Positions 26,842 to 41,441 of a stretch of 64,000 nt of DNA are shown here, one piece after another. The notes below the pieces were generated by a model, which searched no databases, was not told where the DNA came from, and saw only the letters and a program-made list of their open reading frames with translations. This DNA comes from Brachycybe producta (Eukaryota > Arthropoda > Diplopoda > Playtdesmida > Andrognathidae): assembly GCA_036925085.1 (NCBI GenBank), contig JAUPFP010000032.1, forward strand, positions 62,001 to 126,000. The letters run 5' to 3'. Both the position numbers and the translations under genes were made by a program. Within the stretch, counting starts at the first letter, position 1. Each line of letters opens with the position of its first letter.

Positions 26842-27466
26842 TTTTCGTTTTCTTGAGGGTTAAAAAGGGTTTTTAACTTGGGTATTTTAGTCAAAATTGT
26901 GGTCAAAAAAGGGTTAATTTAATGAACAAAATTATTTCTCTTTTAAGCGTTTTTTTTTATTATTTAGTCAGATCTGCCTTAAAGATTAAAGAGGGGGGTT
27001 TTTCTTTTAAAATTGTTGTCTCTGTGGGCAGAGATGTGATAGCTAGGTCAAGCTTGGGAAAGGGGGGGTTGTGATTCCTTTTTAAATGTTTATTTTAAAG
27101 AAATTTTTATTTAACTCCTTGTTTTTATTTTGGGGAAGTTTTCGTTATTTTATGAAGAGTACTGAGATTAATTACAAATTTTGGGTGGAATATTCTAGTC
27201 GAATAAATTAAAATAGTAATTGAGTAAAACGGAAATTTGAGGGTTGGGGGTTTGTCATCCTGTTGTGATCAAATCGAATAATGAAAACCTGTGATTTTTA
27301 TTGTGATATATTATTTTCAAATTCGAAAATTTTTTATCGTTTTTTTTGTATGCAAATTGTGATACAGTATTTTGTTTTTGGGTTTTGTAGACAACCTTTT
27401 TGCGGTGGCTTATCAAGGTCCCCTAAGTTATTTGACGTAAGTTCAGGGTGAACTTCCATCTTAGTT
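26842..27466 (+). other. Non-coding 3' region of the retrotransposon
   Basis: About 625 bp of T-rich sequence with no reading frame. It includes a second purine run, GGGAAAGGGGGGG at 27056-27068, that could act as an internal polypurine tract. Confidence 0.7.
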
Positions 27467-27473
27467 GGGGGGG
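27467..27473 (+). other. Polypurine tract (G7) before 3' LTR
   Basis: Seven G residues directly abut the TG of the 3' LTR, the position required for plus-strand priming. The tract is short and preceded by TTAGTT. Confidence 0.7.
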
Positions 27474-28361
27474 TGAAACGATACGTCCAGGAGCGATCCT
27501 GGCTCGTTTAGTTATTTTTGGATCGTTTGTTTATTTTTAGAGTGGCCTGGAACTTTGTCAACCCTCTGTACTCACGTACAGAGGATTGACCCAGTTCCAT
27601 CAGCTGATGACGATGCCAATATCCTGTCTTGGGTCTTGGGTCCCTTTTTCCTCCCAGTCCCACCCCTTAATACAAAGAGATCGACTTGATAAGCCTCAGC
27701 ACCGGGTCTATGGGGTGAAAACTTTCTTTTGTAATTTTGTTTTGATTACGATGAATCACTTGTCTATATTTTAGTGACCACTGGTCAATCATGTTGATTG
27801 GCCAGTTTGGTTTTCAAGTTTGATTTTGCCCAATCAGAGAATACTGAGAAAGTGTTCTCAGTATCCTCTTTTTGGGTATAAAAGGCCGTGTATTTTTGTG
27901 TAAATTAAGCAGTCTTGAAAGCATTCTTTGGACACAGACATTATGCCCAAATTTGCCTAGAGATGATGAGATGTAAATAAACTGGAAATTATAGTTAAAA
28001 AGTTGTTGAAGTTATTTTTATCTTTTAAAAACAAAACGAAGGACTTCAACATTTTGTCATCTAGCACTGTCAACCCAGGTGTAAACCTGGCTCTCCAGTA
28101 CTAGATGAGACTTCTGAAGACAGCACGATCAACCAGCTTTTTACGGGCGAAAGCCCGGGGAGTAGCAGACAACAAAAGATCCTTAAAACTGTAAAGGTTC
28201 TTGAAAGAGGAACTTGTGAGGAAACGTATGGGACTAATTTGTTCCCTTCCTCCCGAACCATAATAGAATTAGTGGCCTAGCCACCCACTTTCCGATCGCC
28301 CGAAAGAGCGCTACGATACTTTTTGATAATTCTATTAGGCCCCTGAATGTGGTTCGTTACA
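27474..28361 (+). repeat. 3' LTR (888 bp)
   Basis: Same length as the 5' LTR and offset by exactly 6284 bp throughout; TATA at 27877 and AATAAA at about 27976 match. The two embedded short ORFs are identical in both LTRs. It is followed by GAAT and then satellite. Confidence 0.95.
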
Positions 28362-31300
28362 GAATGATTAAAGAATGATTAAAGAATGATTACAAAATGA
28401 TTAAAAATAATTAAAACAGGATTAAAGAATGTTAAAAAAATGATTAAAAAATGATTAAAGAATTATTAAAGAATGATTAAAGAATGATTAAAGAATAATT
28501 AAAAAATGATTAAAGAATGATTAAAGAATGATTAAAGAATAATTAAAAAATGATTAAAGAATGATTAAAGAATGATTAAAAAATGATTAAAAAATGATTA
28601 AAAAAAAATTAAAAAATGATTAAAGAATGATTAAAGAATGATTCAAGATTGATTAAAAAATGATTAAAGAATGTTAAAAAAATGATTAAAAATTGATTAA
28701 AGAAAGATTAAAAAATGATTCAAAATTAATTCAAAAATGATTAAAACATGATTAAAAAATGATTAAAGAATGATTAAAGAATGATTAAAGAATGATTAAA
28801 GAATGATTAAAAAATGATTACAAAATGATTAAAAATAATTAAAAAATGATTAAAGAATGTTAAAAAAATGATTAAAAATTGAATAAAGAAAGATTAAAAA
28901 ATGATTCAAAATTGATTCAAAAATGATTAAAACATGATTAAAAAATGATTAAAGAATTATTAAAGAATGATTAAAAAATGATTAAAGAATAAGTAAAAAA
29001 TAATTAAAAAATGATTAAATAAAAAAATAAATAAAAAATGATTAAAGGTTGATTAAAGAATGATTAAAAAATGATTAAAGAATAAGTAAAAAATAATTAA
29101 AAAATGATTAAAAAATAAATAAAAAATGATTAAAGGTTGATTAAAGAATGATTAAAAAATGATTAAAGAATAATTAAAGTACGATTAAAAAATGATTCAA
29201 AAATGATTCAAAAATGATTAAAAAATGATTGAACAATGATTAAATAATAATTAAAGAATGATTAAAAAATAATTAAAGAATAATTAAAAAATGATTAAAA
29301 AATAATTAAAGAATGATTAAAGAAAGATTAAAAAATGATTAAAAAATGATTAAAGAAAGATTAAAAAATGAATAAAAATGATTAAAAAATAATTAAAAAA
29401 TGATTAAAAAATAATTAAAAAAGAAAGATTAAAAAATGATTAAAAAAGATTAAAGAATGATTAAAGAATGATTAAAAAATAAATAAAAAATAATTAAAAA
29501 ATGATTAAAAAATAAATAAAAAATGATTAAAGAATAATTAAAGTACGATTAAAAAATGATTCAAAAATGATTCAAAAATGATTAAAAAATGATTGAACAA
29601 ATAAATAATATAAATAAATAATAATTAATTAAAGAATGATTAAAGAATGATTAAAAATAATTAAAAAATGATTAAAGAATGTTAAAAAAATGATTAAAAA
29701 TTGATTAAAGAAAGATTAAAAAATGATTAAAAATTGATTCAAAAATGATTAAAACATGATTAAAAAATGATTAAAGAATGATTAAAGAATGATTAAAAAT
29801 GATTAAAGAATGATTAAAGAATGATTAAAGAATGATTACAAAATGATTAAAAATAATTAAAAAATGATTAAAGAATGATTAAAGAATGATTAAAGATTGA
29901 TTAAAGAATAATTAAAGAATGATTAAAGAATGATTACAGAATGATTAAAAATAATTAAAAAATGATAAAAGAATGATAAAAGAATGATAAAAGAATGATT
30001 AAAGAATAATTAAAAAATGATTAAAAAAAGATTAAAAAATAATTAAAGAATGATTAAAGAATAATTAAAAAATGATTATAGAATGATTAAAAAATGATTA
30101 AAAAATGATTGAAGAATGATTAAAGAATAATTAAAAAATGATTCAAAAAATTATTCAAAAATGATTCAAAAATTATTAAAAAATGATTAAAGAATGATTA
30201 AAAAATGATTAAAGAATGATTAAAGAATGATTAAAGAATGAATAAAGAACGATTAAAGAATGATTAAAAATAATTAAAAAATGATTAAAGAATGTTAAAA
30301 AAATGATCAAAAAATGATTAAAAAATGATTAAAAATGATTAAAGAATGATTAAAGAATGATTAAATAATGATTAAAAAATAATTAAAGAATGATTACAGA
30401 ATGATTAAAGAATGATTAAAGAATGATTAAAAAATGATTAAAGAATAATTAAAGTACAATTAAAAAATGATTCAAAATTGATTCAAAAATGATTAAAAAT
30501 GATTGAAGAATGATTAAAGAATAATTAAAGAATGATTAAAAAATAATTAAAGAATGATTACAGAATGATTAAAGAATGATTAAAAAATGATTAAAGAATG
30601 ATTAAAAAATGATTAAAGAATAAGTAAAAAATAATTAAAAAATAATTAAAAAATAAATAAAAAATGATTAAAGGTTGATTAAAGAATAATTAAAAAATGA
30701 TTAAAGAATAATTAAAGTACGATTAAAAAATGATTCAAATATGATTCAAAAATGATTAAAAAATGATTGAACAATGATTAAATAATAATTAAAGAATAAT
30801 TAAAAAATAATTAAAGAATGATTAAAAAATGATTAAAAAATAATTAAAGAATGATTAAAAAAAGATTAAAAAATGATTAAAAAATGATTAAAGAAAGATT
30901 AAAGAATGATTAAAGAATGATTAAAGAATGATTAAAGAATGATTAAAGAATGATTAAAGAATGATTAAAGAATGATTAAAGAATGATTACAGAATGATTA
31001 AAAAATGATTATAGAATGATTAAAAAATGATTAAAAAATGATTGAAGAATGATTAAAGAATAATTAAAAAATGATTCAAAAAATTATTCAAAAATGATTC
31101 AAAAATTATTAAAAAATGATTAAAGAATGATTAAAGAATGATTAAAGAATGATTAAAGAATGAATAAAGAACAATTAAAGAATGATTAAAAAATGATTAA
31201 AGAATGATTAAAAAATGATTAAAGAATAAGTAAAAAATAATTAAAAAATGATTAAATAAAAAAATAAATAAAAAAGGATTAAAGGTTGATTAAAGAATGA

Positions 31301-34300
31301 TTAAAAAATGATTAAAGAATAAGTAAAAAATAATTAAAAAATGATTAAAAAATGAATCAAAAATGATTAAAGGTTGATTAAAGAATGATTAAAGAATAAT
31401 TAAAGTACGATTAAAAAATGATTCAAAAATGATTCAAAAATGATTAAAAAAATGATTGAACAATGATTAAATAATAATTAAAGAATGATTAAAAAATAAT
31501 TAAAGAATGATTAAAAAATGATTAAAAAATAATTAAAGAATGATTAAAGAAAGATTAAAAAATGATTAAAAAATGATTAAAGAAAGATTAAAAAATGAAT
31601 AAAAAATTATTAAAAAATAATTAAAAAATGATTAAAAAATGATTTAAAAATGATTAAAAAATAATTAAAAAATGATTAAAAAATGATTAAAAAATAATTA
31701 AAAAAGAAAGATTAAAAAATGATTAAAAAAAGATTAAAGAATGATTAAAGAATGATTAAAGAATAATTAAAAAATGATTATAGAATGATTAAAAAATGAT
31801 TAAAAAATGATTGAAGAATGATTAAAGAATAATTAAAAAATGATTCAAAAAATTATTCAAAAATGATTAAAAAATGATTAAAGAATGATTAAAGAATGAT
31901 TAAAGAATGATTCAAGATTGATTAAAAAATGATTAAAGAATGTTAAAAAAATGATTAAAAATTGATTAAAGAAAGATTAAAAAATGATTCAAAATTAATT
32001 CAAAAATGATTAAAACATGATTAAAAAATGATTAAAGAATGATTAAAGAATGATTAAAGAATGATTAAAGAATGATTAAAAAATGATTACAAAATGATTA
32101 AAAATAATTAAAAAATGATTAAAGAATGTTAAAAAAATGATTAAAAATTGAATAAAGAAAGATTAAAAAATGATTCAAAATTGATTCAAAAATGATTAAA
32201 ACATGATTAAAAAATGATTAAAGAATTATTAAAGAATGATTAAAAAATGATTAAAGAATAAGTAAAAAATAATTAAAAAATGATTAAATAAAAAAATAAA
32301 TAAAAAATGATTAAAGGTTGATTAAAGAATGATTAAAAAATGATTAAAGAATAAGTAAAAAATAATTAAAAAATGATTAAAAAATAAATAAAAAATGATT
32401 AAAGGTTGATTAAAGAATGATTAAAAAATGATTAAAGAATAATTAAAGTACGATTAAAAAATGATTCAAAAATGATTCAAAAATGATTAAAAAATGATTG
32501 AACAATGATTAAATAATAATTAAAGAATGATTAAAAAATAATTAAAGAATAATTAAAAAATGATTAAAAAATAATTAAAGAATGATTAAAGAAAGATTAA
32601 AAAATGATTAAAAAATGATTAAAGAAAGATTAAAAAATGAATAAAAATGATTAAAAAATAATTAAAAAATGATTAAAAAATAATTAAAAAAGAAAGATTA
32701 AAAAATGATTAAAAAAGATTAAAGAATGATTAAAGAATGATTAAAAAATAAATAAAAAATAATTAAAAAATGATTAAAAAATAAATAAAAAATGATTAAA
32801 GAATAATTAAAGTACGATTAAAAAATGATTCAAAAATGATTCAAAAATGATTAAAAAATGATTGAACAAATAAATAATATAAATAAATAATAATTAATTA
32901 AAGAATGATTAAAGAATGATTAAAAATAATTAAAAAATGATTAAAGAATGTTAAAAAAATGATTAAAAATTGATTAAAGAAAGATTAAAAAATGATTAAA
33001 AATTGATTCAAAAATGATTAAAACATGATTAAAAAATGATTAAAGAATGATTAAAGAATGATTAAAAATGATTAAAGAATGATTAAAGAATGATTAAAGA
33101 ATGATTACAAAATGATTAAAAATAATTAAAAAATGATTAAAGAATGATTAAAGAATGATTAAAGATTGATTAAAGAATAATTAAAGAATGATTAAAGAAT
33201 GATTACAGAATGATTAAAAATAATTAAAAAATGATAAAAGAATGATAAAAGAATGATAAAAGAATGATTAAAGAATAATTAAAAAATGATTAAAAAAAGA
33301 TTAAAAAATAATTAAAGAATGATTAAAGAATAATTAAAAAATGATTATAGAATGATTAAAAAATGATTAAAAAATGATTGAAGAATGATTAAAGAATAAT
33401 TAAAAAATGATTCAAAAAATTATTCAAAAATGATTCAAAAATTATTAAAAAATGATTAAAGAATGATTAAAAAATGATTAAAGAATGATTAAAGAATGAT
33501 TAAAGAATGAATAAAGAACGATTAAAGAATGATTAAAAATAATTAAAAAATGATTAAAGAATGTTAAAAAAATGATCAAAAAATGATTAAAAAATGATTA
33601 AAAATGATTAAAGAATGATTAAAGAATGATTAAATAATGATTAAAAAATAATTAAAGAATGATTACAGAATGATTAAAGAATGATTAAAGAATGATTAAA
33701 GAATGATTAAAAAATGATTAAAGAATAATTAAAGTACAATTAAAAAATGATTCAAAATTGATTCAAAAATGATTAAAAATGATTGAAGAATGATTAAAGA
33801 ATAATTAAAGAATGATTAAAAAATAATTAAAGAATGATTACAGAATGATTAAAGAATGATTAAAAAATGATTAAAGAATGATTAAAAAATGATTAAAGAA
33901 TAAGTAAAAAATAATTAAAAAATAATTAAAAAATAAATAAAAAATGATTAAAGGTTGATTAAAGAATAATTAAAAAATGATTAAAGAATAATTAAAGTAC
34001 GATTAAAAAATGATTCAAATATGATTCAAAAATGATTAAAAAATGATTGAACAATGATTAAATAATAATTAAAGAATAATTAAAAAATAATTAAAGAATG
34101 ATTAAAAAATGATTAAAAAATAATTAAAGAATGATTAAAAAAAGATTAAAAAATGATTAAAAAATGATTAAAGAAAGATTAAAGAATGATTAAAGAATGA
34201 TTAAAGAATGATTAAAGAATGATTAAAGAATGATTAAAGAATGATTAAAGAATGATTAAAGAATGATTACAGAATGATTAAAAAATGATTATAGAATGAT

Positions 34301-37300
34301 TAAAAAATGATTAAAAAATGATTGAAGAATGATTAAAGAATAATTAAAAAATGATTCAAAAAATTATTCAAAAATGATTCAAAAATTATTAAAAAATGAT
34401 TAAAGAATGATTAAAGAATGATTAAAGAATGATTAAAGAATGAATAAAGAACAATTAAAGAATGATTAAAAAATGATTAAAGAATGATTAAAAAATGATT
34501 AAAGAATAAGTAAAAAATAATTAAAAAATGATTAAATAAAAAAATAAATAAAAAAGGATTAAAGGTTGATTAAAGAATGATTAAAAAATGATTAAAGAAT
34601 AAGTAAAAAATAATTAAAAAATGATTAAAAAATGAATCAAAAATGATTAAAGGTTGATTAAAGAATGATTAAAGAATAATTAAAGTACGATTAAAAAATG
34701 ATTCAAAAATGATTCAAAAATGATTAAAAAAATGATTGAACAATGATTAAATAATAATTAAAGAATGATTAAAAAATAATTAAAGAATGATTAAAAAATG
34801 ATTAAAAAATAATTAAAGAATGATTAAAGAAAGATTAAAAAATGATTAAAAAATGATTAAAGAAAGATTAAAAAATGAATAAAAAATTATTAAAAAATAA
34901 TTAAAAAATGATTAAAAAATGATTTAAAAATGATTAAAAAATAATTAAAAAATGATTAAAAAATGATTAAAAAATAATTAAAAAAGAAAGATTAAAAAAT
35001 GATTAAAAAAAGATTAAAGAATGATTAAAGAATGATTAAAGAATAATTAAAAAATGATTATAGAATGATTAAAAAATGATTAAAAAATGATTGAAGAATG
35101 ATTAAAGAATAATTAAAAAATGATTCAAAAAATTATTCAAAAATGATTAAAAAATGATTAAAGAATGATTAAAGAATGATTAAAGAATGATTAAAGAATG
35201 AATAAAGAATGATTAAAAAATGATTAAAGAATAAGTAAAAAATAATTAAAAAATGATTAAAAAATAAATAAAAAATAATTAAAAAATGATTAAAAAATAA
35301 ATAAAAAATGATTAAAGAATAATTAAAGTACGATTAAAAAATGATTCAAAAATGATTCAAAAATGATTAAAAAATGATTGAACAATGATTAAAGAATGAT
35401 TAAAGAAAGATTAAAAAATGATTAAAAAATGATTAAAGAAAGATTAAAAAATGAATAAAAAATTATTAAAAAATAATTAAAAAAGAAAGATTAAAAAATG
35501 ATTAAAAAAAGATTAAAGAATGATTAAAGAATGATTAAAGAATAATTAAAGAATAATTAAAAAATGATTAAAGAATGATTAAAGAATGATTAAAGATTGA
35601 TTAAAGAATGATTACAAAATGATTAAAAATAATTAAGAAATGATTAAAGAATGTTAAAAAAATGATTAAAAAATGATTAAAGAATGATTAAAGAATGATT
35701 AAAGAATAATTAAAAAATGATTAAAGAATGATTAAAGAATGATTAAAGAATGATTAAAGAATGATTAAAAAATGATTAAAAAATGATTAAAACATGATTA
35801 AAAATTGATTAAAGAATGATTAAAGAATGATTAAAAATGATTAAAGAATGATTAAAGAATGATTAAAGAATGATTAAAGAATGATTAAAGAATAATTAAA
35901 AAATGATTAAAAAAAGATTAAAAAATGATTAAAGAATGATTAAAGAATGATTAAAGATTGATTAAAGAATGATTACAAAATGATTAAAAATAATTAAAAA
36001 ATGATTAAAGAATGTTAAAAAAATGATTAAAAAATGATTAAAGAGTGATTAAAGAATGATTAAAGAATAATTAAAACATGATTAAAGAATGATTAAAGAA
36101 TAATTAAAGAATGATTAAAGAATAATTAAAAAATGATTAAAAAATGATTAAAACATGATTAAAAATTGATTAAAGAATGATTAAAGAATGATTAAAAATG
36201 ATTAAAGAATGATTAAAGAATGATTAAAGAATGATTAAAGAATGATTACAAAATGATTAAAAATAATTAAAAAATGATTAAAGAATGTTAAAAAAATGAT
36301 TAAAAATTGATTAAAGAAAGATTAAAAAATGATTCAAAATTGATTCAAAAATGATTAAAACATGATTAAAAAATGATTAAAGAATGATTAAAGAATGATT
36401 AAAGAATGATTAAAAATGATTAAAGAATGATTAAAGAATGATTAAAGAATGATTAAAGAATGATTAAAGAATGATTACAAAATGATTAAAAATAATTAAA
36501 AAATGATTAAAGAATGTTAAAAAAATGATTAAAAAATGATTAAAAAATGATTAAAAAATGATTAAAGAATGATTAAAGAATGATTAAAGAATGATTAAAG
36601 AATGATTAAAGAATGATTAAAGAATGATTAAAGAATGATTAAAGAATGATTAAAGAATAATTAAAAAATGAATAAAAAATTATTAAAAAATAATTAAAAA
36701 ATGATTAAAAAATGATTTAAAAATGATTAAAAAATAATTAAAAAATGATTAAAAAATGATTAAAAAATAATTAAAAAAGAAAGATTAAAAAATGATTAAA
36801 AAAAGATTAAAGAATGATTAAAGAATGATTAAAGAATAATTAAAAAATGATTATAGAATGATTAAAAATGATTAAAAAATGATTGAAGAATGATTAAAGA
36901 ATAATTAAAAAATTATTCAAAAAATTATTCAAAAATGATTCAAAAATTATTAAAAAATGATTAAAGAATGATTAAAGAATGATTAAAGAATGATTAAAGA
37001 ATGATTAAAGAATGAATAAAGAATGATTAAAAAATGATTAAAGAATAAGTAAAAAATAATTAAAAAATGATTAAAAAATAAATAAAAAATAATTAAAAAA
37101 GAAAGATTAAAAAATGATTAAAAAATGATTGAACAATGATTAAAGAATGATTAAAGAAAGATTAAAAAATGATTAAAAAATGATTAAAGAAAGATTAAAA
37201 AATGAATAAAAAATTATTAAAAAATAATTAAAAAATGATTAAAAAATGATTTAAAAATGATTAAAAAATAATTAAAAAATGATTAAAAAATGATTAAAAA

Positions 37301-40300
37301 ATAATTAAAAAAGAAAGATTAAAAAATGATTAAAAAAAGATTAAAGAATGATTAAAGAATAATTAAAGAATAATTAAAAAATGATTAAAGAATGATTAAA
37401 GAATGATTAAAGATTGATTAAAGAATGATTACAAAATGATTAAAAATAATTAAAAAATGATTAAAGAATGTTAAAAAAATGATTAAAAAATGATTAAAGA
37501 ATGATTAAAGAATGATTAAAGAATAATTAAAAAATGATTAAAGAATGATTAAAGAATGATTAAAGAATGATTAAAGAATGATTAAAAAATGATTAAAAAA
37601 GAAAGATTAAAAAATGATTAAAAAAAGATTAAAGAATGATTAAAGAATGATTAAAGAATAATTAAAAAATGATTATAGAATGATTAAAAAATGATTAAAA
37701 AATGATTGAAGAATGATTAAAGAATAATTAAAAAATGATTCAAAAAATTATTCAAAAATGATTAAAAAATGATTAAAGAATGATTAAAGAATGATTAAAG
37801 AATGATTAAAGAATGAATAAAGAATGATTAAAAAATGATTAAAGAATAAGTAAAAAATAATTAAAAAATGATTAAAAAATAAATAAAAAATAATTAAAAA
37901 ATGATTAAAAAATAAATAAAAAATGATTAAAGAATAATTAAAGTACGATTAAAAAATGATTCAAAAATGATTCAAAAATGATTAAAAAATGATTGAACAA
38001 TGATTAAAGAATGATTAAAGAAAGATTAAAAAATGATTAAAAAATGATTAAAGAACGATTAAAAAATGAATAAAAAATTATTAAAAAATAATTAAAAAAG
38101 AAAGATTAAAAAATGATTAAAAAAAGATTAAAGAATGATTAAAGAATGATTAAAGAATAATTAAAGAATAATTAAAAAATGATTAAAGAATGATTAAAGA
38201 ATGATTAAAGATTGATTAAAGAATGATTACAAAATGATTAAAAATAATTAAAAAATGATTAAAGAATGTTAAAAAAATGATTAAAAAATGATTAAAGAAT
38301 GATTAAAGAATAATTAAAAAATGATTAAAGAATGATTAAAGAATGATTAAAGAATGATTAAAGAATGATTAAAAAATGATTAAAAAATGATTAAAACATG
38401 ATTAAAAATTGATTAAAGAATGATTAAAGAATGATTAAAAATGATTAAAGAATGATTAAAGAATGATTAAAGAATGATTAAAGAATAATTAAAAAATGAT
38501 TAAAAAAAGATTAAAAAATGATTAAAGAATGATTAAAGAATGATTAAAGATTGATTAAAGAATGATTACAAAATGATTAAAAATAATTAAAAAATGATTA
38601 AAGAATGTTAAAAAAATGATTAAAAAATGATTAAAGAGTGATTAAAGAATGATTAAAGAATAATTAAAACATGATTAAAGAATGATTAAAGAATGATTAA
38701 AGAATGATTAAAGAATAATTAAAAAATGATTAAAAAATGATTAAAACATGATTAAAAATTGATTAAAGAATGATTAAAGAATGATTAAAAATGATTAAAG
38801 AATGATTAAAGAATGATTAAAGAATGATTAAAGAATGATTACAAAATGATTAAAAATAATTAAAAAATGATTAAAGAATGTTAAAAAAATGATTAAAAAT
38901 TGATTAAAGAAAGATTAAAAAATGATTCAAAATTGATTCAAAAATGATTAAAACATGATTAAAAAATGATTAAAGAATGATTAAAGAATGATTAAAGAAT
39001 GATTAAAAATGATTAAAGAATGATTAAAGAATGATTAAAGAATGATTAAAGAATGATTAAAGAATGATTACAAAATGATTAAAAATAATTAAAAAATGAT
39101 TAAAGAATGTTAAAAAAATGATTAAAAAATGATTAAAAAATGATTAAAAAATGATTAAAGAATGATTAAAGAATGATTAAAGAATGATTAAAGAATGATT
39201 AAAGAATGATTAAAGAATGATTAAAGAATGAATAAAAAATTATTAAAAAATAATTAAAAAATGATTAAAAAATGATTTAAAAATGATTAAAAAATGATTA
39301 AAAAATGATTAAAAAATGATTAAAGAATGATTAAAGAATGATTAAAGAATGATTAAAGAATGATTAAAGAATGATTAAAGAATGATTAAAAAATGAATAA
39401 AAAATTATTAAAAAATAATTAAAAAATGATTAAAAAATGATTTAAAAATGATTAAAAAATAATTAAAAAATGATTAAAAAATGATTAAAAAATAATTAAA
39501 AAAGAAAGATTAAAAAATGATTAAAAAAAGATTAAAGAATGATTAAAGAATGATTAAAGAATAATTAAAAAATGATTATAGAATGATTAAAAAATGATTA
39601 AAAAATGATTGAAGAATGATTAAAGAATAATTAAAAAATTATTCAAAAAATTATTCAAAAATGATTCAAAAATTATTAAAAAATGATTAAAGAATGATTA
39701 AAGAATGATTAAAGAATGATTAAAGAATGATTAAAGAATGAATAAAGAATGATTAAAAAATGATTAAAGAATAAGTAAAAAATAATTAAAAAATGATTAA
39801 AAAATAAATAAAAAATAATTAAAAAAGAAAGATTAAAAAATGATTAAAAAATGATTGAACAATGATTAAAGAATGATTAAAGAAAGATTAAAAAATGATT
39901 AAAAAATGATTAAAGAAAGATTAAAAAATGAATAAAAAATTATTAAAAAATAATTAAAAAATGATTAAAAAATGATTTAAAAATGATTAAAAAATAATTA
40001 AAAAATGATTAAAAAATGATTAAAAAATAATTAAAAAAGAAAGATTAAAAAATGATTAAAAAAAGATTAAAGAATGATTAAAGAATGATTAAAGAATAAT
40101 TAAAGAATAATTAAAAAATGATTAAAGAATGATTAAAGAATGATTAAAGATTGATTAAAGAATGATTACAAAATGATTAAAAATAATTAAAAAATGATTA
40201 AAGAATGTTAAAAAAATGATTAAAAAATGATTAAAGAATGATTAAAGAATGATTAAAGAATAATTAAAAAATGATTAAAGAATGATTAAAGAATGATTAA

Positions 40301-41441
40301 AGAATGATTAAAGAATGATTAAAAAATGATTAAAAAATGATTAAAACATGATTAAAAATTGATTAAAGAATGATTAAAGAATGATTAAAAATGATTAAAG
40401 AATGATTAAAGAATGATTCAAGAATGATTAAAGAATGATTAAAGAATAATTAAAAAATGATTAAAAAAAGATTAAAAAATGATTAAAGAATGATTAAAGA
40501 ATGATTAAAGATTGATTAAAGAATGATTACAAAATGATTAAAAATAATTAAAAAATGATTAAAGAATGTTAAAAAAATGATTAAAAAATGATTAAAGAGT
40601 GATTAAAGAATGATTAAAGAATAATTAAAACATGATTAAAGAATGATTAAAGAATGATTAAAGAATGATTAAAGAATGATTAAAAAATGATTAAAAAATG
40701 ATTAAAACATGATTAAAAATTGATTAAAGAATGATTATAGAATGATTAAAAATGATTAAAGAATGATTAAAGAATGATTAAAGAATGATTAAAGAATGAT
40801 TACAAAATGATTAAAAATAATTAAAAAATGATTAAAGAATGTAAAAAAAATGATTAAAAATTGATTAAAAAATGATTCAAAATTGATTCAAAAATGATTA
40901 AAACATGATTAAAAAATGATTAAAGAATGATTAAAGAATGATTAAAGAATGATTAAAAATGATTAAAGAATGACTAAAGAATGATTAAAGAATGATTAAA
41001 GAATGATTAAAGAATGATTACAAAATGATTAAAAATAATTAAAAAATGATTAAAGAATGTTAAAAAAATGATTAAAAAATGATTAAAAAATGATTAAAAA
41101 ATGATTAAAGAATGATTAAAGAATGATTAAAGAATGATTAAAGAATGATTAAAGAATGATTAAAGAATGATTAAAGAATGATTAAAGAATGATTAAAGAA
41201 TGATTAAAGAATAATTAAAAAATGATTATAGAATGATTAAAGAATGATTAAAGAATGATTAAAGAATGATTAAAGAATGATTAAAGAATGATTAAAGAAT
41301 GATTAAAGAATGATTAAAAATGATTAAAGAATGATTAAAGAATGATTAAAGAATGATTAAAGAATGATTAAAGAATGATTAAAGAATGATTACAAAATGA
41401 TTAAAAATAATTAAAAAATGATTAAAGAATGTTTAAAAAAT
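28362..41441. repeat. A+T-rich 11-bp satellite array, right part
   Basis: Continuation of the same 11-bp satellite after the insertion. Variants AATGATAAAAG, GATTACAAAATG, AAACATGATT and AAAGAGTGATT mark subdomains. The last ~5 kb is the most homogeneous, with long runs of pure AATGATTAAAG. The array ends abruptly at AAAAAATGA, next to the 183-bp satellite. Confidence 0.97.
28620..35150. repeat. Tandem duplication of ~3.27 kb inside satellite
   Basis: Rare variants recur at an exact 3269-bp offset: CAAAATTAATTC at 28721 and 31990, the unusual GAACAAATAAATAATATAAAT at 29595 and 32864, and ATTCAAGATT at 28641 and 31910. The two copies read almost identically until about 35150. Confidence 0.85.

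Larger units (their letters stand above)
21190..28361 (+). mobile_element. Non-autonomous Gag-X LTR retrotransposon inserted in satellite
   Basis: A 7172-bp element with direct LTRs of 888 bp (TG...CA), a candidate primer site, an intact gag, a -1 frameshift signal, a long second ORF, a G7 polypurine tract and a GAAT target duplication. The two LTRs have equal length and read identically wherever I compared them, and both ORFs are open, so insertion is recent. Its base composition contrasts sharply with the surrounding satellite. I find no reverse transcriptase (no YxDD-type box), RNase H, integrase (no HHCC/DDE pattern) or D[ST]G protease in any frame. It resembles the class of gag-bearing non-autonomous LTR elements that borrow Pol in trans. 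Ty3/Gypsy affiliation is inferred from the Gag type and overall layout. Confidence 0.9.

Noticed and set aside
1-41441. Telomeric or CRISPR-type array
   Set aside because: The 11-bp unit is not a telomere-like G-rich repeat, and there are no spacers between repeats.
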